The notes: a model not told the origin generated them from the letters alone. 20,084 bases of DNA from JBEEMU01 sp043778315 (GCA_043778315.1 JAYWGJ010000306.1:1-20084), one strand, 5' to 3'. Shown: positions 7,519 through 16,185, counted from the stretch's first letter. A program made the numbers and translations.

Positions 7519-8652
7519 ATGAACATAGCCATAAGTACCCGTTTTTTGATAGCGAATAAGCTCGAGGGCATTGGTCGCTACGCGCTCGAAACCACGCGCC
7601 GCATTGTAGCTGCACACCCCGAACATACGTTTTATTTCTTTTTTGACCGACCTTTTTCTGCCGATTTTTTGTTCGCACCCAACGTCGTCCCTGTGGTGTT
7701 GCAGCCGCCTGCGCGCCACCCGTTTTTGTATGTGTTGTGGTACGAGTGGGCGGTTGCGCGTGCTTTGCGCCAATACGAATGCAGTGTTTTTTATAGTCCC
7801 GACGGCTTTTTATCGTTGCGCAGCAGCGTCCCGACCGTCATGACCATACACGATATAGTGTATCAGCATCGTCCCGAAGACTTAGGTTTTTTGTTGCGAA
7901 AATACTACGCCTATTATGTACCGCGTTTTTTGCGGCGCGCCGACCACCTTTTCACCGTTTCCGATTACACCCGAAAAGATATATTGCAATCTGTTAGCGG
8001 CTTGACCGCCAATAAAATTAGCGTAACTTATAATGCGTGTAACGATAGCAGTTTTCACGCGCTTTCCGCTAACGAAAAAACGGCTGTCCGCGCCGAATAT
8101 ACCGACGGGAAGCCTTATTTTTTCTACGTCGGCTCTATTCACCCGCGCAAAAACCTGATTGGTCTGCTACAAGGATTCGAGCAGTTCAAAAACGAAAATA
8201 CCACCGCCGATACGCTCTTATTGATAGCAGGGCGAATGGCGTGGAAAACCTCCGACATCAAAACGTATTACGAGCAAATGCAGCACCGAAACGCGGTCGT
8301 ATTTTTGGATTATGTATCTGCCGAGGCGTTAGTTCGGCTGGTTGGTGCGGCGCACGCGCTCTGCTATGTGTCGCTGTATGAGGGTTTCGGCATACCGATA
8401 CTCGAGGGAATGTACGCCGAAGTACCTGTACTCACGTCGAATGTGACCTCGATGCCCGAAGTAGCGGGCGATGCCGCGCTGCTCGTAAATCCGAGCGATT
8501 CTGCGCGTATCGCCGACGGCTTAACGCAGCTTTATAGCGATGCCGAACTATGCGCAGAATTAGTGGCGCGTGGGCGCGAACGTCGCGAGGCGTTCAGTTG
8601 GGAAGTGAGTGCGGCGCATATTTGGGAACGAATGATGACAATAGTAAAATAA
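7519..8652 (+). CDS. GT4-type glycosyltransferase (glycogen-synthase-like fold)
   Basis: This 377-residue cytosolic enzyme has the two-Rossmann-domain (GT-B) layout of family GT4. The N-terminal acceptor domain begins MNIAISTRFL with the G-I-G-R motif at about 17-20 and contains the HD pair at 111-112 (TIHDIVY). The C-terminal nucleotide-sugar domain starts near FFYVGSIHPRKN (about 201-212). It carries the EX7E motif EGFGIPILE, with Glu288 and Glu296 as the donor-binding glutamates. Length is normal and all landmarks are intact. It would add a sugar to a lipid-linked glycan precursor; the donor and linkage cannot be read from the sequence. It is the only plus-strand gene in the polysaccharide block, divergent from the flippase and convergent with the second glycosyltransferase, 18 bases between the two stops. 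Confidence 0.92.
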   Translation: MNIAISTRFLIANKLEGIGRYALETTRRIVAAHPEHTFYFFFDRPFSADFLFAPNVVPVVLQPPARHPFLYVLWYEWAVARALRQYECSVFYSPDGFLSLRSSVPTVMTIHDIVYQHRPEDLGFLLRKYYAYYVPRFLRRADHLFTVSDYTRKDILQSVSGLTANKISVTYNACNDSSFHALSANEKTAVRAEYTDGKPYFFYVGSIHPRKNLIGLLQGFEQFKNENTTADTLLLIAGRMAWKTSDIKTYYEQMQHRNAVVFLDYVSAEALVRLVGAAHALCYVSLYEGFGIPILEGMYAEVPVLTSNVTSMPEVAGDAALLVNPSDSARIADGLTQLYSDAELCAELVARGRERREAFSWEVSAAHIWERMMTIVK

Positions 8653-8670
8653 ATATAAAAGGTATTGATT

Positions 8671-9786
8671 TTATAATTCGGCATACACCGCTAATAATAC
8701 TTTTCGCTCGTTTTCCCAAGTGTAAACTGCTTTTGCTAACCTACAATTTGCTTGGAGGCATTCGTACCGCGCTCCATCTACTAGCAAACCGTTTATTGCT
8801 GTTGCTATCGCTGCGGGTTCGAGGGTTTGCGGTAGCATTATACCTACTTCGTACTCGCGCAAATGCCGTTGATATTCAGGATAATCCATGTTTACAGACG
8901 GTACTTCGGCTTGTATATAATCAAAGTATTTGTTTGCCAACGAATAATAATAGTTCAGCGATTGATGTTGCAATAAATTGACCCCAAGATACGCCTGTTT
9001 GGTGATTTCGCGGAGTTCTTCGGGCGTTTTACGACCCAAAAAAACAACTTTATCGCTTACACTTTTCGCGTTTACTAAGGTGCGCAACTGTACACTACAA
9101 TCGCCCTCACCCACAAGCCATAGCACGGCGGCATCAATATGCGGCATCGCAGCGATAAGTTCCTCCAAACCTCTTCCCGCGTTTAGCGCGCCTTGATACA
9201 AAATGATTTTGGGTGCGCTACGCGATAATATAGGCGCGACAGCATCGCTATATACAGGCGCAACACTCGCAAAAGGCAGATTACGCACCACCACAAAGTC
9301 TGTACCGTATAGCTCCGCAAATAAATCTGCCAAGCTGCGGCAAACCGTATAGCGCGCCGCAGTGAAAGGAATACATAAATGCGCTACACGCTCCCATATC
9401 CACTTTGTTGCAGGGCGGTGCATCACTTCGGGTACTTCCGAAAAGTATTCGTGCGCATCAAAAACCAGTTTATAACCCTTTATTTTACCCACAGCCACCA
9501 TCGGGAGTATCGTATCCAAGTCGTTTGCCACTAATATATGCGCCCGTTGCGTTAGCAAATATAACAACAAGCGGATATTATATTCCAAATAAAAAAACTT
9601 GCCTTTATTGACCCAACAGCGCAGCCTTTTTTGTTCAAACGGGCGTTCCGATAAGGGAATAGACGTACTCAATTCGCGCCCGACTAAGGTAACGGCATAG
9701 CCTGCTGCCGCCAAAGTAGTGCAGATGCGTTGCAGCCGTTGGTCGTAGCTAATATCGTTGGTAATGGCGAGTATAATTTTTTTCAT
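8671..9786 (-). CDS. GT4-like glycosyltransferase
   Basis: This 371-residue GT-B-type glycosyltransferase starts with MKKIILAITNDISYDQRLQR, where the D-x-R segment is typical of a GT4 subgroup acting on surface glycans. FDAHEYFSEV lies near 109-118. The C-terminal domain begins at IILYQGALNAGRGLEELI (about 194-211). In place of a classic EX7E there is SLNYYYSLANKYFDYIQAEVP (about 276-296, quoted in part), the N-K-x-F-[DE]-Y form found in that subgroup. Donor and acceptor are unknown. It lies 22 bases downstream of the UPF0173 hydrolase gene on the same strand, so the two are probably co-transcribed. It is convergent with the other glycosyltransferase. Confidence 0.88.
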   Translation of the reverse strand: MKKIILAITNDISYDQRLQRICTTLAAAGYAVTLVGRELSTSIPLSERPFEQKRLRCWVNKGKFFYLEYNIRLLLYLLTQRAHILVANDLDTILPMVAVGKIKGYKLVFDAHEYFSEVPEVMHRPATKWIWERVAHLCIPFTAARYTVCRSLADLFAELYGTDFVVVRNLPFASVAPVYSDAVAPILSRSAPKIILYQGALNAGRGLEELIAAMPHIDAAVLWLVGEGDCSVQLRTLVNAKSVSDKVVFLGRKTPEELREITKQAYLGVNLLQHQSLNYYYSLANKYFDYIQAEVPSVNMDYPEYQRHLREYEVGIMLPQTLEPAAIATAINGLLVDGARYECLQANCRLAKAVYTWENERKVLLAVYAEL

Positions 9787-9808
9787 AGGGATATTGAAAT
9801 TATACTCT

Positions 9809-10510
9809 TCATTTAATTGGCATACTTAGCAGCACCTCTGCACCTACTTCGGGAAGTATTAACTCCTTTCCACCAGTTATAAATACTTCAATTGCTTCCT
9901 TTTTATCGATAACGATAGAACCGAAAGAATCGAAATGACAACCAATCACCGTTTCCACCTCCAAAAAGTCTGAGGCGATGAGTGCGTCGCCGTAGCCCAT
10001 TGTGAAATTATCACCTATCGGCAGTATCGCAAAATCTAATTGCGGACACGTCATTGGTATTATTTTCATGTCCCAGGTCAGCGCGGTATCGCCTGCAAAG
10101 TAAAAACAGTTGTGCATGATTTCGTTCCAAACCACAAAACCACCAGCCGCGCCGCCGCTACTGCCGTCGGGTAGGGTAGAAGAGTGTACCGCCGCCACAT
10201 ACTTTACGATACCAAACGGAAAGGTGTATTTGCCGCCAAGGTTCAAGTGATGTCCGCGTGCGCCTTTTGAGATGCACCAATCTACTATTTCGTAGTTCGA
10301 TATGATAAGCGCGTCATTGTTTTTGGCAATTCGGAGCGCGTCGGCTACATGGTCGCCGTGTCCGTGCGACAGTAAAATGTAGTCGCATTTGATAGTATCG
10401 ATATCAATATGCTTCGCCAATGGATTGACCGAAAGTGCAGGGTCAAAAAGTAAAGTTTTGCCACCAAAAACGACAGCGAAACAAGATTGTCCGTAGTAAG
10501 TAATTTGCAT
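9809..10510 (-). CDS. UPF0173-type metal-dependent hydrolase (metallo-beta-lactamase fold)
   Basis: This 233-residue protein matches the UPF0173 group of the metallo-beta-lactamase superfamily. Metal ligands are visible: the HxHxDH motif HGHGDH at residues 49-54, His109 (AAVHSS), Asp141 in YFAGDT and His192 in GCHFDSFG. The N-terminus (MQITYYGQSCFAV, then LLFDP) follows the family pattern closely. The length is usual for the group. No signal peptide is present, so it should be cytosolic. The substrate is not established for the family. It precedes a glycosyltransferase gene by 22 bases, but that pairing may be incidental. The ATG at 10510 is the only natural start, since family conservation begins right there. 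Confidence 0.92.
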   Translation of the reverse strand: MQITYYGQSCFAVVFGGKTLLFDPALSVNPLAKHIDIDTIKCDYILLSHGHGDHVADALRIAKNNDALIISNYEIVDWCISKGARGHHLNLGGKYTFPFGIVKYVAAVHSSTLPDGSSGGAAGGFVVWNEIMHNCFYFAGDTALTWDMKIIPMTCPQLDFAILPIGDNFTMGYGDALIASDFLEVETVIGCHFDSFGSIVIDKKEAIEVFITGGKELILPEVGAEVLLSMPIK

Positions 10511-10571
10511 AAATGCGTTTAGAATTATGAATTTTTAATTATAAATTATTAAATCGTATCTCGTAGCCAAT

Positions 10572-10604
10572 AAACCTATAAGGTTTCTAAAACCTTATAG
10601 GTTT
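10572..10604. terminator. Strong hairpin after the glutamate-synthase-like gene
   Basis: AAACCTATAAGGTTT (10572-10586) and AAACCTTATAGGTTT (10590-10604) are perfect reverse complements, 15 base pairs around a 3-base loop. The hairpin starts 8 bases beyond the minus-strand stop at 10613, where a terminator would be expected. Neither side has a real T-run, so it may act as an RNA 3' end stabiliser or processing site instead. Hairpins of this flavour are, as I recall, common between genes in Bacteroidota. Confidence 0.5.
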
Positions 10605-10612
10605 GTTATATT

Positions 10613-12190
10613 TCATTCCGCTTCCAGCATCGTTGCCCGAAACACCTCGGGTATTGTATCCTTTTGCAGCAAACAGCCCGTGGGGATATTGGGATACAAC
10701 TCGTCGTAGCGCATCACTTTACTCATGCTTACGCGCCGATAAACGTGTTTGCGCAACAGTTTTTCAGGGCTATTGATGCCCGAAGCAGCTATCAATTCCA
10801 TGAATGCGTGTAGTGTTTTGTGATGAAAATTGGCTACCCGTTGTTTTTTGTCGTTTACCACTAACCCTTTCATTAGCTCGGGGTCTTGTGTTGCTACGCC
10901 CGTCGGACACTCGTTTGTGTGGCATTGCAACGCCTGTATGCAGCCTATTGCAAGCATCATTGCACGAGCAGAATTGCAGGCATCTGCGCCCAAAGCGATA
11001 GCTTTCGCAATATCAAAACCCGTCACTATATGCCCAGAGGCTATTACTCGAATATCTTTTTTGAGGTCGAAACCGACTAATGTATCCACCACAAACGACA
11101 ACCCATCGCGAAGCGGCATACCGAGCGAGTCGCTAAACTCTACGGGTGCTGCGCCCGTACCGCCTTCGCCGCCGTCGACGGTGATAAAGTCGGGTTTGAT
11201 GCCCGTTTGTATCATTGCTTTACAAATATCAAAAAACTCGCGTTCGCTACCTACGCACAGCTTGAACCCAACGGGTTTCCCGCCGCTAATATCGCGGAGC
11301 TTCGCTATAAAGTGGCAAAGCTCGGTTGGGTTGCCAAACGCGGTGTGTGCAGGCGGCGAGAGTACATCGGTGTACGGCTGAACGCCTCGTATTTTGGCTA
11401 TTTCGGGCGTATTTTTTTTGGCTGGCAGTATGCCGCCGTGTCCAGGTTTCGCGCCTTGCGACAGCTTTATTTCTATCATTTTGATACTAGGCGCGGCTAC
11501 TGTTGCCACAAATTTCTCTGCCGAAAAATTGCCGTCGGCGGCTCGGCAACCGAAGTAACCCGTCCCAACTTGCCATATCAAATCGCCGCCCATTGTTAAG
11601 TGAAAAGGGCTAACGCCGCCTTCGCCCGTATTGTGCGCGAAGCTACCGATTTTCGCGCCGCCGTTGAGTGCCATAATTGCGTTTTCGCTTAGCGAACCAA
11701 ACGACATTGCCGACACATTTAATAAGCTCAAATCATAAGGCTGCGCACACGCCGAACCGCCTACACGCACACGCGGCAGGTTGTTCATCGTCTCAAAAGA
11801 GACAGGATAAATAGAGTGCGCCATCCATTCGTAACCTTCGGCGTACACGTCCATTTGCGTCCCGAACGGCATCGTTTCTTGTACGCCTTTGGCACGCTGA
11901 TACACTAGTGAGCGCGTAATTCTATTGTACGGGCGACCGTCCAAATCGTTCTCGATAAAGTATTGCTGCACGCCAGGACGCAAGGTTTCCATAAAGTGGC
12001 GCCCGCGACCAAGCAACGGAAAATTGCGCCGTAAGGCATGCGTTTCTTGAAAAAAATCAATAAAACCTATTATTATTAATGGTAATGCAATAACGTACAA
12101 TATTGCCGCAGGCAACCACATATAGCTCAAAGCGGCTATACCTATTATTACAGCGCAAGCAATGATTAAGAATAATTGACGAAAGTGCAT
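10613..12190 (-). CDS. FMN-binding glutamate synthase-like protein (stand-alone GOGAT synthase domain)
   Basis: This 525-residue protein carries the glutamate-synthase central/FMN domain (Glu_synthase, PF01645) without the N-terminal glutaminase domain of classical GltB. Residues 1-48 contain two hydrophobic spans, which suggests a membrane anchor. The barrel is clear: LNVSAMSFGSLSENAI (about 157-172), NTGEGG (187-192), QGAKPGHGG (245-253), VDGGEGGTGAAP (338-349) and ASGHIVTG (384-391). Cys417, Cys423 and Cys428 form the CX5CX4C pattern that binds the 3Fe-4S cluster in glutamate synthase. With no glutaminase domain, the source of ammonia and the true reaction are uncertain, and many family members remain uncharacterised. 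A promoter-like pair (12232-12263) precedes the ATG at 12190 and a strong hairpin follows the stop. Confidence 0.92.
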   Translation of the reverse strand: MHFRQLFLIIACAVIIGIAALSYMWLPAAILYVIALPLIIIGFIDFFQETHALRRNFPLLGRGRHFMETLRPGVQQYFIENDLDGRPYNRITRSLVYQRAKGVQETMPFGTQMDVYAEGYEWMAHSIYPVSFETMNNLPRVRVGGSACAQPYDLSLLNVSAMSFGSLSENAIMALNGGAKIGSFAHNTGEGGVSPFHLTMGGDLIWQVGTGYFGCRAADGNFSAEKFVATVAAPSIKMIEIKLSQGAKPGHGGILPAKKNTPEIAKIRGVQPYTDVLSPPAHTAFGNPTELCHFIAKLRDISGGKPVGFKLCVGSEREFFDICKAMIQTGIKPDFITVDGGEGGTGAAPVEFSDSLGMPLRDGLSFVVDTLVGFDLKKDIRVIASGHIVTGFDIAKAIALGADACNSARAMMLAIGCIQALQCHTNECPTGVATQDPELMKGLVVNDKKQRVANFHHKTLHAFMELIAASGINSPEKLLRKHVYRRVSMSKVMRYDELYPNIPTGCLLQKDTIPEVFRATMLEAE

Positions 12191-12231
12191 AGTTATATTT
12201 TAGCTAAATAAAACTTATTGATTTGAAGCAG

Positions 12232-12263
12232 CAAATTTAGGATAAATATTTTTATTATGACAA
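12232..12263 (-). promoter_or_regulatory. Candidate Bacteroidota promoter of the glutamate-synthase-like gene
   Basis: On the minus strand, TTG at 12263-12261 is followed after 21 bases by TAAATTTG at 12239-12232, a match to the -33 TTG / -7 TAnnTTTG promoter pattern of Bacteroidota with acceptable spacing. The expected transcription start is near 12225, giving a leader of about 35 bases to the ATG at 12190. This is the best two-part promoter match seen in the window. Confidence 0.55.
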
Positions 12264-12294
12264 TATTTTTAATAATTCCATCATTCCTAAAATA

Positions 12295-12333
12295 AAAATA
12301 CTCGTTTACCCACAACGGACAAACGAGTATTTT
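12295..12333 (-). terminator. Intrinsic terminator of the outer-membrane barrel gene
   Basis: AAAATACTCGTTT (12295-12307) and AAACGAGTATTTT (12321-12333) form a perfect 13-base-pair stem with a 13-base loop. On the minus strand it starts 20 bases past the stop codon at 12354, and the 3' arm ends in a T-rich stretch that continues past the stem. This is a convincing terminator for the barrel gene and separates it from the promoter of the next gene. Confidence 0.75.
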
Positions 12334-12353
12334 ATAATTATATTACAATATAA

Positions 12354-13103
12354 TTAGAATGCGTAACCAATAGTGAGCGACGAACGGAATGTAGGTAATA
12401 CACTACTACCCTGTACGGTTAGTGAAGTACCGTCTTTGCTTACGCCCAAAAATTTTAAACCGTTTTCGGTAGCAAAACCATTTGCATCGTCCGCCCATTT
12501 TTGGAGTTCGGCAGTATCGTTAGTAGTACCTGTACCCGTGATAGTACCTAAGCCTGCGCCCGCACCCAAAAAGCCCCAGTCGATAGATATTTGGTCGTTG
12601 ATAAGCCATTGATAGCCCATTTGTACACCCAAACCAAAGTTGCTGTAGTTGATAACTACTTTATCATCAGAGGTACGCACAGGTGCAGTACCGTAGGTGT
12701 GCGTACCTTTGAGCGTAGCCGTATAAGAGCTGAAATTAAGGCGGGGTCCGACGTAAAAACCACGCGGACCTTCTTTGTCACCTGTGTAAAAACGCAACTC
12801 GGGTGCTATCTGAAAGCCACCATTAAACTTACCTGTTGTCAAATTGATGCTACTTGAATTGTTAGACGTACTTGCTCCCCGATTGTCAGCTTGTGTTTGC
12901 AATTGGTTGCTAATATCTGACCCCCAATTATAGCCTAACTGTACGTTTACGCTCATGCGCGGCGTGAGCATACGCTCATAATACAAGTTCGCCTGTCCGA
13001 GTGCCAAACCCGGCAGACCAAGCTTTACTACGTTGTCTTGCGCGTTAGCTGCGAACGCTAATACCGCAAATGATGCAGTCAAAATGAAGTTTCTGATTTT
13101 CAT
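12354..13103 (-). CDS. Outer-membrane beta-barrel protein (DUF3575-like)
   Basis: This 249-residue exported protein has a classic signal peptide (MKIRNFILTASFAVLAFAANA), probably cut before Gln22. The mature part starts with NVVKLGLPGLALGQANLYYERML, close to the pattern of DUF3575-type barrels of Bacteroidota (quoted in part; key residues are KLGLPGLALG and YYER). Alternating hydrophobic strands follow, with a Ser/Asn-rich loop near 70-90, FYVGPRLNFSSY, and a Thr/Gly-rich loop near 185-195. It ends TIGYAF, with the terminal Phe expected of the outer-membrane assembly signal. The role is not known; such proteins are small surface barrels. A -7-like box (13176-13183) lies upstream and a strong terminator follows, so it is probably transcribed alone. 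Confidence 0.8.
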   Translation of the reverse strand: MKIRNFILTASFAVLAFAANAQDNVVKLGLPGLALGQANLYYERMLTPRMSVNVQLGYNWGSDISNQLQTQADNRGASTSNNSSSINLTTGKFNGGFQIAPELRFYTGDKEGPRGFYVGPRLNFSSYTATLKGTHTYGTAPVRTSDDKVVINYSNFGLGVQMGYQWLINDQISIDWGFLGAGAGLGTITGTGTTNDTAELQKWADDANGFATENGLKFLGVSKDGTSLTVQGSSVLPTFRSSLTIGYAF

Positions 13104-13175
13104 GGATACTAATTTGTGTGTTAAAAAATTAAGAAATGTATGGTTGAAATTTTTTACTTTGTAATATTCCTACAA

Positions 13176-13183
13176 CAAAGGTA
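13176..13183 (-). promoter_or_regulatory. Candidate -7 promoter box for the outer-membrane barrel gene
   Basis: The minus strand reads TACCTTTG, an exact TAnnTTTG match, about 73 bases before the ATG at 13103. No TTTG was found at -33; the nearest TTG on that strand is about 30 bases away, which is too far. The surrounding gap is very AT-rich. Confidence 0.4.
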
Positions 13184-13230
13184 AAAATATTATTTTACTA
13201 TTATAATAAAAAACAATTTTCTTTTGCCAA

Positions 13231-14076
13231 TTAAATTTGTTCGGCTGCGCGTTTTTTGCGTTCTACATTCGCGGCAACGCCTACGCTTGCTTCATATAGC
13301 AAATATAATGGAATACCAACTAATAATTGCGACATAATGTCAGGTCCGGGCGTGATGATAGCGGCAACTAAGAGGGTAACAATGATTGCATGACGGCGGT
13401 AATCGCGCATCATCTTCGAACTAACTACGCCTACCTTCGCTAAAAAATACACGACCACAGGCAACTCAAAAGTAATGCCAGGCGGTAGTACGAACAGGAT
13501 TAAATAATTGACGTAAGACGACAATCGAGGCTGATTGATGACTCCAGGTATCTGATAACCGGCCAAAAAATTGATGCCTGAAGGCGCAATGACGAAGTAA
13601 CCGAACGCCACACCAAAGAAGAACAGCAAAGAGCAAACCGCAACCACCGACTCGATATTACTTGCCTCGCCGCTCCGCAAACCAGGGCGCACAAACCGCC
13701 ACAACTCCCAAAAAACGTAGGGAAATGCGATGATTAAACCTAATACCGCCGAAACCATTAAGTGTAAGGTGAAGGCTTCGCCGATGTCCACGCCTTGAAC
13801 GTCGAAAGCGGTAGGCGTGATACAAATTTTGTCGCCTGCACCGATGGTATGTGAGAACCAACACAAGGCGCGATAGGTGACGAAGTCGGCGTTTTTGGGT
13901 CCGAAGATGATGTTGTGGAATACAAAGTCTTTGGCGAAGAACACGCCGATAGCGACGACGACTATTGCGGCTAACGCACGCAATATATGCCAACGCAACT
14001 CCTCCAAATGGTCGAGGAACGACATATCGCGTGGGTCGTCGGGCAGATTATCTACGTCTATTTGGTCTAATGGCAC
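13231..14076 (-). CDS. tatC: TatC, twin-arginine translocase core subunit
   Basis: TatC is the inner-membrane receptor that recognises twin-arginine signal peptides and exports folded proteins. This 281-residue version has the diagnostic N-terminal motif SFLDHLEELRWHI (about 19-31) and FPYVFWELWRFVRPGL (about 118-133). It also has the periplasmic Pro-rich turns, FELPVVVYFL and the late IITPGPDIMSQLLVGIPLYLLYE segment. Six spans are predicted by eye. The first start in the open frame giving this length is GTG at 14076. An ATG at 14025 (residue 18, just before SFLDHLEELR) would give 264 residues and is a serious alternative; the intervening residues are acidic. No tatA/tatB gene lies in the window. 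Two TAnnTTTG-like boxes lie upstream. Confidence 0.95.
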   Translation of the reverse strand: MPLDQIDVDNLPDDPRDMSFLDHLEELRWHILRALAAIVVVAIGVFFAKDFVFHNIIFGPKNADFVTYRALCWFSHTIGAGDKICITPTAFDVQGVDIGEAFTLHLMVSAVLGLIIAFPYVFWELWRFVRPGLRSGEASNIESVVAVCSLLFFFGVAFGYFVIAPSGINFLAGYQIPGVINQPRLSSYVNYLILFVLPPGITFELPVVVYFLAKVGVVSSKMMRDYRRHAIIVTLLVAAIITPGPDIMSQLLVGIPLYLLYEASVGVAANVERKKRAAEQI

Positions 14077-14110
14077 GAGTGGTAATTGAAGAATTAATAA
14101 AAACGAAGTG

Positions 14111-14153
14111 CAAATATATGCTTTTCAGCTAATAAATACATCGCACAAAGATA
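14111..14153 (-). promoter_or_regulatory. Two candidate -7 boxes upstream of tatC
   Basis: On the minus strand, TATATTTG (14118-14111) and TATCTTTG (14153-14146) both match the TAnnTTTG consensus. Neither has a clean -33 TTTG at standard spacing. A 12-base perfect palindrome, AGCTATATAGCT (14168-14179), sits just upstream of the distal box, about where a -33 element or an operator would be. Which box is used, if either, cannot be decided. Confidence 0.38.
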
Positions 14154-14295
14154 AGTAAAATAAACATAGCTATATAGCTGAAATAAATTAGGCGACATTA
14201 TTTATCTACGCTCCAAAAATAGCTTAAACCTACGTTTCACTACGTTTTAACTATTTTTCATCGCTGTCGTTAATGTCTTGTAATTTAAAACATAG

Positions 14296-16185
14296 TTATT
14301 TCACAAACTTATCATGTATTAACGTATAATTATAGACTTGTATGCGGGCGCGCAAAGCACGCACGAGCGTGTCGGTGACGGCTTTTTGGGTGTGAACTAA
14401 GTTGTGTTGCATCGCGCGGTCGGTTCGGTAGGCGTATAATTCGGTCGGTGTGTCGCGGAGCGCATCATATAGCATAAACCAATTATCGTCGTTAATTAAG
14501 TAGTGATTAACGTCGTAGTTGAAAACGTATCGCTTACTTTTACGGTCAAAAATACTCTTGCCGAATGAAGTCACCGCGCCTGTATAGCCCAAATAATCTA
14601 GGAGTGAAATCGCCAAGTCGGTTTGTTGCACCACGCCGTTGTAGCGTTCGGGTGCGATGCTGCCGTCGGGCGTGTAAAAAAAGATAGGAACGGTAAAAAA
14701 CCGCAATGCTGTTAGGTTCTGTAAGCGTTCGCTACGCGAGTAATGATCACCGACGAAGACAAAAACGGTATTATTAAACCATGCTTCTTTACTCGCGTCC
14801 TTAAAAAACGTACGTAGCACACCGTCATAATAAGTCATTGCTGCGCCTGCGTCGATGCCGTTAGAGGCGTACTTTTTCGCAAACGGCGGTATGGCGTTGA
14901 ATGGGAAGTGTGTATCTACGTTGAAAAGAACGGAGAAAAAAGGTTGCGGCGTTGCGGTAATGTGGCGTACCGCAAACGGAAAAAAAGCATGGTCATAAAT
15001 ACCAAAACTGCCGTCATATTGCGTATCATCATTAAAATCGGCTCTTCCGATGTAGTTATCGAAGCCGTAAATTTGCTTAGCAGCGCGTCCAAGCCCAAAA
15101 CCATAGTCGTCGTAAGCCAAATAAAAATTATTAGTATAGCCTTTTTCGTGCAATATATGCGTAATGAGTTGTAACTTATTTGCAGCATAGACCGAACCTT
15201 GATAATGCTCTGTATCTAAGTGCGGAATACCTGCAACCACAGCCGCAAAACCTGCCGATGAAAACTGTCCGTTCGCATAAGCATTAGGGACAACCAAACT
15301 TTGGCGCATCAAACTATCTAAAAAAGGCGTGTTCGGTCGAGTAGCGTATTCATCATACAAATACTCCCTCGAGACGCTTTCCATCAGCATTACTACCACG
15401 TTCTTATCGCTAAACGGTCGTTCCGAATGCAGCTCTTGATGTATAGAAAATAGGGTTTGCGCAGTCGCAATATCTGTATAATGCTTATCTTGAAGCACCG
15501 TGAGCGGTCGCGCAGCCGAATACACCAAAACCGCAGGCGTATTGAGTGTTAGCGCAAAGCCAGCAGACGGAATATACTCGGGCAGGTTTTGCGGCGTGAT
15601 GCGCCACTCCCCAAAACCACGCGCAACGATTGCCAAAGCCACCAAAAAACACACTCGAACGTTCCATTTTACTTTATCTTGCTGCTGCGCTAATGCAGTT
15701 GCGGTAGTCCGATTGTAAACATACACCACACTATATATACATACAGGTATCAGTAGAAAAAAATACCAGTACGCACCTATCAACGAGGTTGCAGTATGTA
15801 GATGCTCAATAATTTCGCTCGTATCATTGAAGGTAGTGCGGCGTTTGAGGAAAGGAAAATACGCAATATCCCACAGCGATACTAGTACAATAAAGGCATT
15901 TATGGCAACAAAAACCGTCTTATCTATCCATTGAACTGCTTTTTTGTCATTATAACGATAAAAAACAAATAAATACCAGCCAAAATACACAAAATTGAGG
16001 TAAATGACAGTAGAAAGGTCAAATTGAAGCCCATAACCGAATATTTTAACTATATCAACGCCGTCTATACGCGCAAAATGCTTGTAATTATACACAAAAA
16101 AAACGACTCTGCTCGCCCAAAGCACGATCGACATTACTGCAACGCGCTGTAAAATGGTTTTTAAGATGGAGGGGAAAAGTGACAT
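14296..16185 (-). CDS. LtaS/OpgB-like membrane enzyme of the alkaline phosphatase/sulfatase superfamily
   Basis: This 629-residue protein has about five N-terminal membrane spans (to about residue 230) followed by a large periplasmic alkaline-phosphatase-fold domain, the layout of lipoteichoic acid synthase and phosphoglycerol transferase OpgB. Metal and catalytic positions are visible: VVVMLMESVSRE (Glu269), NGQFSSAGF with the candidate nucleophile Ser309, DTHFPF with His426, and VFVGDHYS with Asp480 and His481. The family transfers phospholipid headgroups (phosphoglycerol or phosphoethanolamine) to envelope glycans or lipids. The exact reaction here is unknown. In relatives I recall a basic residue just before the nucleophile, whereas this protein has Phe. 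Upstream, the heptad-repeat gap directly abuts the ATG at 16185, so it may be co-transcribed with the PAP2 gene. Confidence 0.85.
   Translation of the reverse strand: MSLFPSILKTILQRVAVMSIVLWASRVVFFVYNYKHFARIDGVDIVKIFGYGLQFDLSTVIYLNFVYFGWYLFVFYRYNDKKAVQWIDKTVFVAINAFIVLVSLWDIAYFPFLKRRTTFNDTSEIIEHLHTATSLIGAYWYFFLLIPVCIYSVVYVYNRTTATALAQQQDKVKWNVRVCFLVALAIVARGFGEWRITPQNLPEYIPSAGFALTLNTPAVLVYSAARPLTVLQDKHYTDIATAQTLFSIHQELHSERPFSDKNVVVMLMESVSREYLYDEYATRPNTPFLDSLMRQSLVVPNAYANGQFSSAGFAAVVAGIPHLDTEHYQGSVYAANKLQLITHILHEKGYTNNFYLAYDDYGFGLGRAAKQIYGFDNYIGRADFNDDTQYDGSFGIYDHAFFPFAVRHITATPQPFFSVLFNVDTHFPFNAIPPFAKKYASNGIDAGAAMTYYDGVLRTFFKDASKEAWFNNTVFVFVGDHYSRSERLQNLTALRFFTVPIFFYTPDGSIAPERYNGVVQQTDLAISLLDYLGYTGAVTSFGKSIFDRKSKRYVFNYDVNHYLINDDNWFMLYDALRDTPTELYAYRTDRAMQHNLVHTQKAVTDTLVRALRARIQVYNYTLIHDKFVK

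Noticed and set aside
10830..11381. 183-codon plus-strand frame opposite the glutamate-synthase-like gene
   Set aside because: It is antisense to a strongly conserved coding region and its composition is that of a shadow frame.
14168..14179. 12-base palindrome AGCTATATAGCT upstream of tatC as a stand-alone operator
   Set aside because: It is short and AT-rich, so chance is plausible; mentioned with the tatC promoter boxes only.
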